39,450 bases of DNA from Catenulispora sp. EB89 (GTDB lineage Bacteria; Actinomycetota; Actinomycetes; Streptomycetales; Catenulisporaceae): positions 1 to 39,450 of the forward strand of contig NZ_JBGCCU010000048.1 of the NCBI RefSeq assembly GCF_041261445.1, read 5' to 3'. The position numbers were made by a program, and so were the translations under genes. Positions within the stretch are counted from its first letter, which is position 1. The number at the start of each line of letters is the position of its first letter. Positions 24,767 through 32,143 of this stretch are shown here, piece after piece. A model generated the notes under the pieces. It worked only from the letters and a program-made list of their open reading frames with translations. It had not been told where the DNA came from and did not search any database.

Positions 24767-24786
24767 GCCCCGCAGCTAGTGCGGGG
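24767..24786 (-). other. hairpin between infC and rpmI
   Basis: CCCCGCA (24768-24774) pairs with TGCGGGG (24780-24786) over a 5-base loop in the 139-base gap after infC. In RNA it lies upstream of the L35/L20 cistrons, so it could be a processing, attenuation or autoregulatory element. No test of function is possible from sequence alone. Confidence 0.4.
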
Positions 24787-24822
24787 GGCCGAACTCTCGG
24801 GGCCGGTCCGGCCTGACCGGGG

Positions 24823-25557
24823 TCAGGACTGCTCTTCGGTGGCCTGGGCGGAGGCGCCGACGACGGCCTCGGCCTGCTCGGCCGGTTCCACCGCCTCGAT
24901 CGACTCCACCGACTCGACCGGCTCGGCCGACTCGGTCAGCTCGCCGGGCTCGATGTGCTCGGCGTGCTCGACCTCGCCGGACGCGCCGGAGGCGTCGGCC
25001 TTGCGCTGCTCCTTGGCCGCACGCGCCTCGGCCATGGCCTCGGTCTTCTTCTTGTGCGGGCCGAGGACCATGATCATGTTGCGGCCGTCCTGCTTCGGCG
25101 CGAACTCCACGAAGCCGAGCTCGGCCACGTCCTCGGCGAGCTTGCTCAGCAGCCGCCGGCCGAGTTCGGGCCGGGACTGCTCGCGGCCGCGGAACATGAT
25201 GGTGATCTTGACCTTGTCCCCGGCCTTCAGGAACCGCACCACGTGACCCTTCTTGGTCTCGTAGTCGTGCGGGTCGATCTTCGGGCGGAGCTTCATCTCC
25301 TTGATGACCGTGTGCGCCTGGTTCTTGCGCGCCTCACGGGCCTTCAGGGCGGACTCGTACTTGTACTTGCCGTAGTCCATGACCTTGACGACCGGCGGGC
25401 GCGCGGTCGCCGCGACCTCGACCAGGTCGAGGTCCTGCTCCTGAGCCAGCCGGAGCGCGTCCTGGATCGACACGATGCCGACCTGCTCACCGTTGGGGCC
25501 GACCAGCCGCACTTCGGGAACGCGGATCCGGTCGTTGATACGGGGCTCAGTGCTGAT
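24823..25557 (-). CDS. infC: translation initiation factor IF-3, AUC start, acidic C-terminal tail
   Basis: IF-3 binds the 30S subunit, prevents premature subunit joining and checks the start codon. The core [20 protein letters not shown]... [11 protein letters not shown]... [21 protein letters not shown]... is complete (about 1-180). No ATG, GTG or TTG lies near the conserved N-terminus; the codon at 25557-25555 is ATC, with a perfect AGGAGG four bases upstream. I take ATC as the start, as expected for a gene that polices non-AUG starts and so controls itself. Length 244. Residues about 190-244 are a Glu/Ala-rich tail with repeated ESVE/EPVE units, longer than in most bacteria. Confidence 0.95.
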   Translation of the reverse strand: MSTEPRINDRIRVPEVRLVGPNGEQVGIVSIQDALRLAQEQDLDLVEVAATARPPVVKVMDYGKYKYESALKAREARKNQAHTVIKEMKLRPKIDPHDYETKKGHVVRFLKAGDKVKITIMFRGREQSRPELGRRLLSKLAEDVAELGFVEFAPKQDGRNMIMVLGPHKKKTEAMAEARAAKEQRKADASGASGEVEHAEHIEPGELTESAEPVESVESIEAVEPAEQAEAVVGASAQATEEQS

Positions 25558-25615
25558 GGGGCCTCCTACGTTTTGGGCTCGATGCCCGGGGTCTTCTTCG
25601 GTGCGCGGCCCCCGC

Positions 25616-25653
25616 GAAAAACACGAAAGCCCCGCACGACACGCATGCGAGGC
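25616..25653 (-). promoter_or_regulatory. attenuator-like hairpin in the infC leader
   Basis: On the minus strand GCCTCGCA (25653-25646) pairs with TGCGGGGC (25636-25629) over a 9-base loop. It is followed at once by TTTCGTGTTTTT, one of the very few U-rich tracts in the window. This is an intrinsic-terminator shape about 60 bases upstream of the infC start codon. It could attenuate the infC-rpmI-rplT operon, possibly under control by IF-3, L20 or elongation rate. Confidence 0.5.
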
Positions 25654-25800
25654 TCCACCACCGGACTGACCGACGCCGCGGGGTTGTTCGGACGAGCGCG
25701 AACGCCGCCCGCACACCCTTGAGGCGTGAGGCTGTGTGACCGGACCCGTCCGCCCGAGGGCGAACCAGGTGGGAGATGGAATCTCCGCTTGCGGATCGAG

Positions 25801-25841
25801 GCACGCGCGAGCGTGCCCGATCGGTCGTGGAACCGATACTA
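25801..25841 (-). promoter_or_regulatory. candidate infC operon promoter; long structured leader
   Basis: Minus strand -10 TAGTAT (25841-25836); the -35 region is not recognisable. A start near 25829 would give a leader of about 270 nt, including GCACGC-GCGA-GCGTGC (25801-25816), a GGAGAT/ATCTCC dyad near 25771-25786 and the attenuator-like hairpin. No gene is seen in 25558-25936, which also carries the divergent DUF1844 promoter. Confidence 0.4.
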
Positions 25842-25936
25842 GCAGCTTCCGGCCGGTGGTCGTGACCGCGAGGTCACCGCCGACGGCGTGGGAAGCTTGA
25901 TCCGCACACGGAAGACATCCGCCGCGAGGAGCCGCA

Positions 25937-26320
25937 GTGACCGACAACACCCCCGAAGCCCAGGGCATTCCCGCCGCCGGCGCCGACGCCCCGAGCGAGC
26001 AGCGCGACCTGGCGGACGTCCCCGCGGTCGAGGTCATCGGCACGGTGACGGTCCACCTGATGAGCGCGGCGGCGGTGAAGCTGGGCCTGGCCGAGGGCGG
26101 CGAGGACGATCTGGACCTGGACGAGGCCCGCAAGCTGATCACCGCGCTGGCCGGGCTGATCACCGCGGCCGCGCCGGAGATCGGGTCGCAGCACGCGGCG
26201 CCGCTGCGCGACGGGCTGCGGACGCTGCAGCTGGCGTTCCGGGAGGCTTCGCCGTACCCGGACGAGCCGGGGCAGGGGCCCGGCGAGAAGTTCACCGGGG
26301 CTGTCTACGCGCGTTCTTAG
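25937..26320 (+). CDS. DUF1844 family protein
   Basis: A 127-residue acidic cytosolic protein. The conserved core [39 protein letters not shown] (part: [25 protein letters not shown]) is that of the uncharacterised DUF1844 family, small helical proteins usually encoded beside infC in actinobacteria. GTG at 25937 with GAGGAG upstream. It is divergent from infC and convergent with the protease-SseB gene 23 bases away. Function unknown. Confidence 0.85.
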   Translation: MTDNTPEAQGIPAAGADAPSEQRDLADVPAVEVIGTVTVHLMSAAAVKLGLAEGGEDDLDLDEARKLITALAGLITAAAPEIGSQHAAPLRDGLRTLQLAFREASPYPDEPGQGPGEKFTGAVYARS

Positions 26321-26343
26321 AGGCTGCTTCTCAGAAGCTGCTC

Positions 26344-28320
26344 TCAGCTGGCTTCTTCAGCGGTTTCTGTAGCGCCAGCGGTCTCAGCATTTTCCACGGT
26401 GCCACCGGCCGCACTGGTCTCACTGGTCTCGCTGGTCTCAGTGGTCTCAGCACTGCTGCCGGTGTCGCCGGCCTCGCCGGCCTGCTTCTCCAGCACCGCC
26501 GCGAACGCCCGCACCGCCGCCGGCTCGACCTCCAGGAACGACGGCCGCGCGAGGTCGACGAGCACGACCTCCGCGCCCTCGGCCTTCGCCGCGGCACAAG
26601 CCCGCGGGAACGCCACCGGCATCGGCCGGGCCTCCGGGTTCCAGGTCGCCAGCGCCTCCACCGAGGTGAACACCGGCAGCGCCCGCGTCCCGTCCGGGGC
26701 GACCAGCGTCACCAGCGCCATGTCGCTGTTCTTGTCGCGGCGCAGGTTCCGGCCCTGCTCGTCCGGCACCTCCTCGGCCTCGCCGAGCACCGCCACGATC
26801 GGCGCCAGCACCCGCGCGTTGAGCAGGTAGCCGTAGGCGTGCTCGACGGCCGCCTCGCCCCGGCCGTGCGCCTCCAGGACGGCCAGCAGCGCCGGGTCCG
26901 CGGCGCCGTCGTCGGTCGGGAAGGCGGAGGGGGCCAGCGTGCGGCCAGCGAAGTCGGTCATGGGCTCGACTTTAGTGGCGGCCCAGGCAGTCACCGGCAC
27001 GCCGGGGGCGCCTGCCGTTCCCGCGAGGCCACCGATGCCACCTACGCCACCTACGCCACCGAAGCCTCCGAGGCCCGCGAGCTGCGCGGCCCGGGCCCGC
27101 CGCCGCCCGCGCACCGCCAGCCAGCCGCCGAGCACGAGCGAGCCGCTGAACGCGACCGCGGCGTCGGCCATCCCGCGCTGCCGGGTGCTCAGCCCGCCGA
27201 TGGTCTGGTCGGCGACCACCTCCGGGCCGAACCCGAAGTACTTCGAGCCCTGGTAGGCCGGAGCCTTCGGTGTCGCCGGCTGCGCGGCCAGCCCGGCGGC
27301 CGCCCTCAACGCCGCCACCGGATCCACGATCCCGTTCCCGAGCTGGTCGTCGCGGCCGCCGGCCGGCCGGTGCGAGGCGGTGTCCTTCACGATCTGTGCC
27401 ACCTGCTCCGGGCTCAGCGCCGGGTTCGCCGAACGGATCAGCGCCACGACCCCGGCGACGTATGCGCACGCCGGGCTGGTCCCGGCGCCGACCAGGATGT
27501 CGCCGCCGATCTCCGGCCCGAAGTCGGCGTAGGTGTTCCCGGCGGTGTCGTCGACCGGCAGCGCCATCGGGATGTCGACGCCGGGCGCGGCGACCGCCAC
27601 GTCCCAGCCGGTCGAGGAGAAGAACGCGCGCCGGCCGTTCTCGTCCACCGCCGCCACCCCGATCACCCCGCGCTCGCCGGCCGGGTACTCGGTCACGTCC
27701 TTGTCCGGCTTGTCGCCGGAGTTCCCCGCCGACACCACCACCGACACCCCGTGCGCGATCGCGTAGCGCACCGCGCCGGCCTCGTTGGTGCTGTCGCTGT
27801 CCGCGCCGGGCACGGTGCCGCCGAGCGACATGCTGATGACCTGCGCGCCGTGGTCGACGGCGTACTTGATGCCCTCGGAGATCGGCGTGTGCGAGGCCTG
27901 GAGCAGGCCGCGGTCCGGGCTCTCGTCGTCCCGGATCACCCGCACCGAAAGGATCTTGGCGGCCGGTGCGACGCCCATGACGCCCTGGCTGCCGCCGGGG
28001 CCGTGGCCGTGCCCGGCGATCACCGACGCCATCCCGGTGCCGTGCACGCCCCAGTCCGGGTCGCCCGGCTTCTCGCTGCCGCCAACCAGGTCCGGTCCGG
28101 TGGTCACCTGGCCGGTCAGGTCCGCGCGGGTGCCGACGACGCCGGTGTCGAGCACCGCGACGGTGATCCCCGCGCCCTTCGTGGTCTTCCACGCCTGCGG
28201 CAGGTTCAGGAAGCCGATCGGCCACTGCGCCGACCGCACCTGGTCTGCTCGGGCGGCGGGCGCCGCGATCAGCACCGGCAGCATCGCGGCGACGGCCAGG
28301 GCCGAGGCTCGGCGCAGCAT
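26344..28320 (-). CDS. mycosin-like S8 serine protease fused in frame to an SseB domain
   Basis: One uninterrupted 658-residue frame. A signal peptide (1-25, cleavage after ARA) leads to a subtilisin domain with Asp58 (VLDTG), His93 (HGTGMAS), Asn200 and Ser282 (GTSPACA), typical of mycosins (MycP) linked to type VII secretion. A membrane segment (about 386-403) is followed by RGRRRAR, a Gly-rich linker GGFGGVGGVGGIGG and, from residue 454, an SseB-like domain, then a Glu/Thr/Ser tail. The SseB part would be cytosolic. Normally these are separate genes. No stop or good ribosome site precedes Met454, but internal initiation there cannot be excluded. GTG at 28326 overlapping the upstream stop (GTGA) is an alternative start. 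Confidence 0.82.
   Translation of the reverse strand: MLRRASALAVAAMLPVLIAAPAARADQVRSAQWPIGFLNLPQAWKTTKGAGITVAVLDTGVVGTRADLTGQVTTGPDLVGGSEKPGDPDWGVHGTGMASVIAGHGHGPGGSQGVMGVAPAAKILSVRVIRDDESPDRGLLQASHTPISEGIKYAVDHGAQVISMSLGGTVPGADSDSTNEAGAVRYAIAHGVSVVVSAGNSGDKPDKDVTEYPAGERGVIGVAAVDENGRRAFFSSTGWDVAVAAPGVDIPMALPVDDTAGNTYADFGPEIGGDILVGAGTSPACAYVAGVVALIRSANPALSPEQVAQIVKDTASHRPAGGRDDQLGNGIVDPVAALRAAAGLAAQPATPKAPAYQGSKYFGFGPEVVADQTIGGLSTRQRGMADAAVAFSGSLVLGGWLAVRGRRRARAAQLAGLGGFGGVGGVGGIGGLAGTAGAPGVPVTAWAATKVEPMTDFAGRTLAPSAFPTDDGAADPALLAVLEAHGRGEAAVEHAYGYLLNARVLAPIVAVLGEAEEVPDEQGRNLRRDKNSDMALVTLVAPDGTRALPVFTSVEALATWNPEARPMPVAFPRACAAAKAEGAEVVLVDLARPSFLEVEPAAVRAFAAVLEKQAGEAGDTGSSAETTETSETSETSAAGGTVENAETAGATETAEEAS
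27020..27070 (-). repeat. Gly-rich linker repeat at the protease/SseB junction
   Basis: Short tandem units related to CCACCTACG (plus strand) encode the GGVGGVGGIGG linker that joins the protease membrane anchor to the SseB domain. It is a plausible footprint of the event that fused two formerly separate reading frames. Confidence 0.55.
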
Positions 28321-28322
28321 CG

Positions 28323-29048
28323 TCACTGGCCCTTCTCCGGGTTGGCGAACTCGGTGGCGAACAGGTCGGACAGCCCGGAGGCGGCCTGGACCGGCGGGGA
28401 GTCGGCGACCAGGGCCTTGCCAGATCCGGCGCGCAGCTGGGCGTCGGTGGAACCGGCTCGGCCGTCGGCGAATCCCGACACCGCGTACACGAGGTACGAG
28501 CCGTCGTTGGAGGCCTGGGAGTTCCAGACCACGCGCTGGTTGTCGGCGAAGTGCGCGGCCACCGTTCCGGGAACGGGAAGCACGTCGGGCATCAGCTCCG
28601 GCCGCTTGGAGTCCGCGTCCGGCGACCACTGCCGCCACACCTTGTCGCGGGCGACCGGGTCGCCTCCGACGACGACCACCCCGACGGTCGCGAAGACGGT
28701 CTGCGTGGCGTCGGTGTAGGTGGCACGCAGCACCCTGACACACGAGGTGCCGGGGGCGTCCGCGGCCAGCTCCGACACGAAGCCCTTCGGCAGCACGTCG
28801 CACCCGGCCGTGCCGCCGACGCCCAGGCGCACATACTGGCCGCCCAGCGTCAGGCTCACGGGGAACACCTGCTCCACCGGCTTCGTCCGCCACAACGCCC
28901 GCACCGACTCGTCGGCCGCCTGCGAGGGCGGCACCACCGCCGGCTGGACCGCCCGCGCGGACCCGGACGTGGCCAGCACCACGCCGACCGCGACGGCGGC
29001 CCCGGCCACGACACTCGCCGCCGCGCCCGCCCACCAGCGCTCAGGCAT
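28323..29048 (-). CDS. membrane-anchored or secreted protein upstream of the mycosin
   Basis: A 241-residue protein beginning MPERWWAGAAASVVAGAAVAVGVVLATSG, i.e. an N-terminal membrane segment or signal anchor (about 7-28) and an extracellular domain of about 200 residues. The domain contains two cysteines likely to pair (GCDVLP, TSCVRVL). ATG at 29048 has GCGGAGCGG just upstream. GTG at 29072 is also in frame but adds MLRCTRSG before a better start. It overlaps the protease gene by GTGA or nearly so, suggesting the two act together at the membrane. No family recognised. Confidence 0.75.
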   Translation of the reverse strand: MPERWWAGAAASVVAGAAVAVGVVLATSGSARAVQPAVVPPSQAADESVRALWRTKPVEQVFPVSLTLGGQYVRLGVGGTAGCDVLPKGFVSELAADAPGTSCVRVLRATYTDATQTVFATVGVVVVGGDPVARDKVWRQWSPDADSKRPELMPDVLPVPGTVAAHFADNQRVVWNSQASNDGSYLVYAVSGFADGRAGSTDAQLRAGSGKALVADSPPVQAASGLSDLFATEFANPEKGQ

Positions 29049-29178
29049 TCCGCTCCGCGTGCACCTCAACACCCCTATCCACGTTCGAACCCCAGAACAC
29101 TAGCCGCCTGGCCACCACCGGCGTAACCCGAACCCGGGTCTTGCGCCTACCGCTTCGCCGCTCGCCTGTGCGAGGCTG

Positions 29179-30408
29179 ATGCTCATGCCCCCCACTCCGC
29201 CCGGCCCCGAAGCGGACCGCCGCCGCCTCGACACCGCGACCGCAGCCCTGGAGCCGCCGTTCGCCGCCGTCGACCTGGACGCGTTCCACGCCAACGCCGC
29301 GGACCTGACCCGCCGCGCCGCGGGCAAGGCGATCCGCGTGGCCAGCAAGTCGGTGCGCTGCCGGGCACTGCTGGAGGAAGTACTGAGCCGGCCCGGCTAC
29401 CAGGGCATCCTGGGCTTCACGCTGCCCGAGGCGCTGTGGCTGGCCGCCGAAGGCTTCGACGACATCGTGGTCGCCTACCCCTCCGCGGACCGCGTCGCCT
29501 ACGCCGAGCTGGCCGCCGACGCCACCGCGCTGGCCGCCGTCACGGTCATGGTCGACAGCACCGACCACCTGGACCTGATCGAGAAGTCGGTGGCCGGCAC
29601 GCCCGGCGGCCAGGCCGCCCCGATCCGGGTCTGCATCGACATCGACGCCGCCTTCGTCGCCGCCGGCGGCCGCATCCGCATCGGCGCGCGCCGCTCCCCG
29701 CTGCACACCCCGGCACAGGTCGCGGCAATGGCCCGGGAGGTACTGCGGCGCGACGGATTCACGCTGGTCGGCCTGATGGCCTACGAATCGCAGATCGCCG
29801 GCGTCGGCGACGCCCCGCCCGGACGCCCGCTGCGCGGCGCCGCGATCCGCGCCATGCAGAGCCGCTCAGCCCGGGAGCTGGCAGCGCGCCGCGGCGCGAT
29901 CGTGGAGGCGGTGCGGGAGCTGGCGCCGCTGGAGTTCGTCAACGGCGGCGGCACCGGCAGCATCGAGCGCACCACCGCCGAGGACGCCGTCACCGAGATC
30001 GCCGCCGGCTCCGGCCTGTACCAGCCATGGCTGTTCGACTCCTACCGCGCTTTCCGCGGCCGGCCCGCAGCGCTGTTTGCCCTGCCGGTGGTGCGCCGCC
30101 CGGGACCGGAGACCGCGACCGCCCTCGGCGGCGGCTACCCGGCCTCCGGCGTAGCAGGCAAGGACCGGCTGCCGCAGCCGTACCTCCCGCCGGGACTGTC
30201 CTACGACCCGAACGAGGCCGCCGGCGAGGTACAGACGCCGCTGCTGGGCAAGGTCGCCGCGAGCCTGCGCGTCGGCGACCGGGTGTGGTTCCGGCACACC
30301 AAGGCCGGCGAGCTGTGCGAACGGTTCGACACGCTGCACCTGATCTCGGGCGATGAGGTGGTCCGGTCGGTGCCGACGTATCGGGGCGAGGGTAAAACGT
30401 TCCTGTGA
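29179..30408 (+). CDS. amino acid deaminase/aldolase, alanine-racemase-fold PLP enzyme
   Basis: A 409-residue fold-type III PLP enzyme related to D-threonine aldolase and D-serine dehydratase. The N-terminal barrel has the PLP lysine in IRVASKSVR (Lys57), then GFTLPEALWLAAEGFDDIVVAYP and the glycine-rich phosphate loop FVNGGGTGSIERT. The C-terminal part has LGGGYPASG. Such proteins act on D- or beta-hydroxy amino acids; the substrate is not determinable. ATG at 29179 has GAGG close upstream, and ATG at 29185 is an alternative. Its stop overlaps the next gene start (GTGA), so the two are coupled. Confidence 0.87.
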   Translation: MLMPPTPPGPEADRRRLDTATAALEPPFAAVDLDAFHANAADLTRRAAGKAIRVASKSVRCRALLEEVLSRPGYQGILGFTLPEALWLAAEGFDDIVVAYPSADRVAYAELAADATALAAVTVMVDSTDHLDLIEKSVAGTPGGQAAPIRVCIDIDAAFVAAGGRIRIGARRSPLHTPAQVAAMAREVLRRDGFTLVGLMAYESQIAGVGDAPPGRPLRGAAIRAMQSRSARELAARRGAIVEAVRELAPLEFVNGGGTGSIERTTAEDAVTEIAAGSGLYQPWLFDSYRAFRGRPAALFALPVVRRPGPETATALGGGYPASGVAGKDRLPQPYLPPGLSYDPNEAAGEVQTPLLGKVAASLRVGDRVWFRHTKAGELCERFDTLHLISGDEVVRSVPTYRGEGKTFL

Positions 30409-31253
30409 CTGTGAACGACTCTGCGACGGCGAGCGACTCAGAGCCCTTTCATCGCACGATCGTGATGATCTCGGGGGCTCCCGGCGTCGGGAAGACGACC
30501 ATCGCCCGGCCGCTGGCCCGGGCTCTGGGGATGCCGCTGTTCGCGAAGGACAGCATCAAGGAGCGGATCCACGACGTGCTGGCGGCGACGGAGCCGGCCG
30601 GGATCGCGGGGGTCGGGACCGGGCCGATCGGAGCCGGGCAGGTCGAGGCCGGGCCGATCGGAGCCGGGCAGGTCGTGGCCGCGCAGGTCAAGGCCGCGCA
30701 GGTCGGGACCGGGCAGGTCGAGGCCGGGCCGATCGGAGCCGGGCAGGTCGTGGCCGGGCCGATCAAAGCGGCGCAGGTCGGAACCGGACCGATCGGAGCC
30801 GGGCCGGTCGGAGCCGCGCCGGTCGGAGCCGGGCCGGTCAAGGCCGCGCAGGTCGGGACCCAGCCGGTCGAGGCCGGGTGGTCGCGGCGGCTCGGGGCGG
30901 CGGCGATGGAGTTGCTGTGGGTGCTGGCGGCCGACGCGCCGGAGTGCGTGCTGGAGGCCAACTTCTGGACCGGACACGAGCGGCAGAACGCCGCACTGCG
31001 CGCGCTGAGCGAGGGCGGGAAGCTGGTCGAGGTGCACTGCACGGCACCGAAGGAAGTGGTCATGCAGCGCTTCCGCGAGCGTGCCGCCATCGGAGCGCGG
31101 CACGCGGTGCATCCCGACCAGGAGCTGACCTCCGAGCGCTGGGAGGCCGACTTCCACGGGCCGATCGGGATCGGCACGCTCCTGACGGTCGACACCTCGA
31201 CGCGCGTGGACGTGGCGCAGGTCGCCGCTGAGGTGCGCGCACTGCTGGCGTGA
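30405..31253 (+). CDS. P-loop kinase interrupted by a pentapeptide-repeat insert
   Basis: A 282-residue AAA-type small kinase. Walker A is ISGAPGVGKTT (about 23-33), with LFAKDSIKERIHDVL (catalytic Asp) after it. The kinase resumes at MELLWVLAADAPECVLEANFW, then VEVHCTAPKEVVMQRFRERA (lid) and a DQEL...TLLTVDTST end. Between residues about 69 and 159 lies an 18-copy repeat GPIGA/GQVEA-type insert. The rest matches small kinases of 170-190 residues, so the insert is an expansion. GTG at 30405 is coupled to the deaminase stop. Substrate unknown. Confidence 0.82.
   Translation: MTVNDSATASDSEPFHRTIVMISGAPGVGKTTIARPLARALGMPLFAKDSIKERIHDVLAATEPAGIAGVGTGPIGAGQVEAGPIGAGQVVAAQVKAAQVGTGQVEAGPIGAGQVVAGPIKAAQVGTGPIGAGPVGAAPVGAGPVKAAQVGTQPVEAGWSRRLGAAAMELLWVLAADAPECVLEANFWTGHERQNAALRALSEGGKLVEVHCTAPKEVVMQRFRERAAIGARHAVHPDQELTSERWEADFHGPIGIGTLLTVDTSTRVDVAQVAAEVRALLA
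30611..30880 (+). repeat. 18 tandem copies of a 15-bp coding repeat
   Basis: Eighteen in-phase units such as GGTCGGAGCCGGGCC and GATCGGAGCCGGGCA fill 30611-30880 with no frame break. They encode pentapeptides of the type G(P/Q)(I/V)(G/E/K/V)A. Unit variants alternate in short blocks, as expected from repeated unequal duplication. It is entirely inside the kinase gene. Confidence 0.92.
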
Positions 31254-31389
31254 GCTCGGTTCCCGGTTGCCACGCGGCTGCCACACCATTCGCACGGAAA
31301 TGCCACACCCCTTCGCCATGGTCTTCGTGACGACGTCGGCACCTGACCGCGGTCGTCGCAGACAACGTCCTTCCGAAGGGAACAGAACC

Positions 31390-31803
31390 ATGGCGAACCT
31401 CTCGCTCGCTCTGCCGATGCGGCGCCGCTTCGTCGCGGTCGCCGTCGGCGTTCTCGCCATCGGCGGCGGCACGCTGGCGGCCACCGCGCCGGCGCAGGCC
31501 GCGACCTCGAACATCTGCGGCTACACCAACGCCCAGCCGCAGCTGTACGTCGGCAGCCAGGGCGTGGCGGTGGAGCAGGCCCAGTGTGAGATCGACGTCG
31601 CGTACGCGTTCGGCCACTCCACCGACTACGGCAGCGGCCCGTACAACGGCGTCCTCATCGACGGCGACTTCGGCCGGAACACCGAGGCCGCGGTCAAGAA
31701 CTTCCAGATCCACTGCATGGGCGCCACCAACCCCGACGGCATCATCGGCCCGAACACCTGGGAGCGGCTCGACGAAGGGGTCGACTCGGGCCACTTCTGC
31801 TGA
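31390..31803 (+). CDS. secreted peptidoglycan-binding-domain protein
   Basis: A 137-residue secreted protein. The signal peptide (1-38) has RR then a hydrophobic FVAVAVGVLAIGGGTLA and APAQAA cleavage site. The mature part is a single peptidoglycan-binding domain: GSQGVAVEQAQCEIDVAYAF, YNGVLIDGDFGRNTEAAVKNFQ, and DGIIGPNTWERL. Cysteines (NICGY, QCEI, HCMG, HFC end) may form two disulfides. ATG at 31390 after AAGGGAAC. No catalytic domain, so it may be a cell-wall ligand or an inhibitor-like module. Three TGCCAC repeats lie in the 136-base gap upstream. Confidence 0.88.
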   Translation: MANLSLALPMRRRFVAVAVGVLAIGGGTLAATAPAQAATSNICGYTNAQPQLYVGSQGVAVEQAQCEIDVAYAFGHSTDYGSGPYNGVLIDGDFGRNTEAAVKNFQIHCMGATNPDGIIGPNTWERLDEGVDSGHFC

Positions 31804-31878
31804 GCCGGCGCCGGTCTTTGATCGCCGGTCGCTCGGGCCGGACCCGGTGCCGCTGGTGCCGCCGGGACCGGCCGGGCC

Positions 31879-32106
31879 GTGCTCGTACCCGTGCTCGTAC
31901 TTGTACCCGTGCTCGTACCGGTACTCGTACTTGTAGGCGTACTCGTGCTCGGACCCGTGCTCGCACTTGCAACCGTGCTCGTGCTCCTACCCGTGCTCGT
32001 ACTTGTAGGCGTACTTGTAGGCGTACTTGTAGGCGTACTTGTAGGCGTACTCGTACTCGTGCTCGTGCTCGTGCTCGTACTTGTAGCCGTACTCGTACTC
32101 GTACTT
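31879..32106. repeat. 38-unit hexanucleotide array (GTRCYN type)
   Basis: Thirty-eight contiguous hexamers, mainly GTGCTC, GTACTC, GTACTT, GTACCC and GTAGGC, run without phase break from 31879 to 32106. A sub-block repeats GTACTTGTAGGC four times (12-bp period). All frames stay open because of the repeat, but no product is credible. It fills the gap between the peptidoglycan-binding gene and the HExxH gene and abuts a TTGACC -35 candidate. The 31804-31878 remainder shows no gene. Confidence 0.9.
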
Positions 32107-32135
32107 GACCTTGACGTAGCGGCAGGATTTAGCGT
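32105..32135 (+). promoter_or_regulatory. candidate promoter at the edge of the hexamer array
   Basis: Overlapping -35-like TTGACC (32105-32110) and TTGACG (32111-32116) precede TAGCGT (32130-32135). Spacing is 19 bp from the first, 13 bp from the second. The downstream ATG at 32144 would be at or near the first transcribed base. The first two bases of TTGACC belong to the last hexamer unit, so array length could affect the promoter context. Confidence 0.3.
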
Positions 32136-32143
32136 CGCTCGCC

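Noticed and set aside
26344-29034. A single 896-residue protein from 29034
   Set aside because: The part before 28320 is out of frame with the secreted-protein gene at 28323-29048, whose signal and domain are convincing; the true start is at the protease signal peptide.
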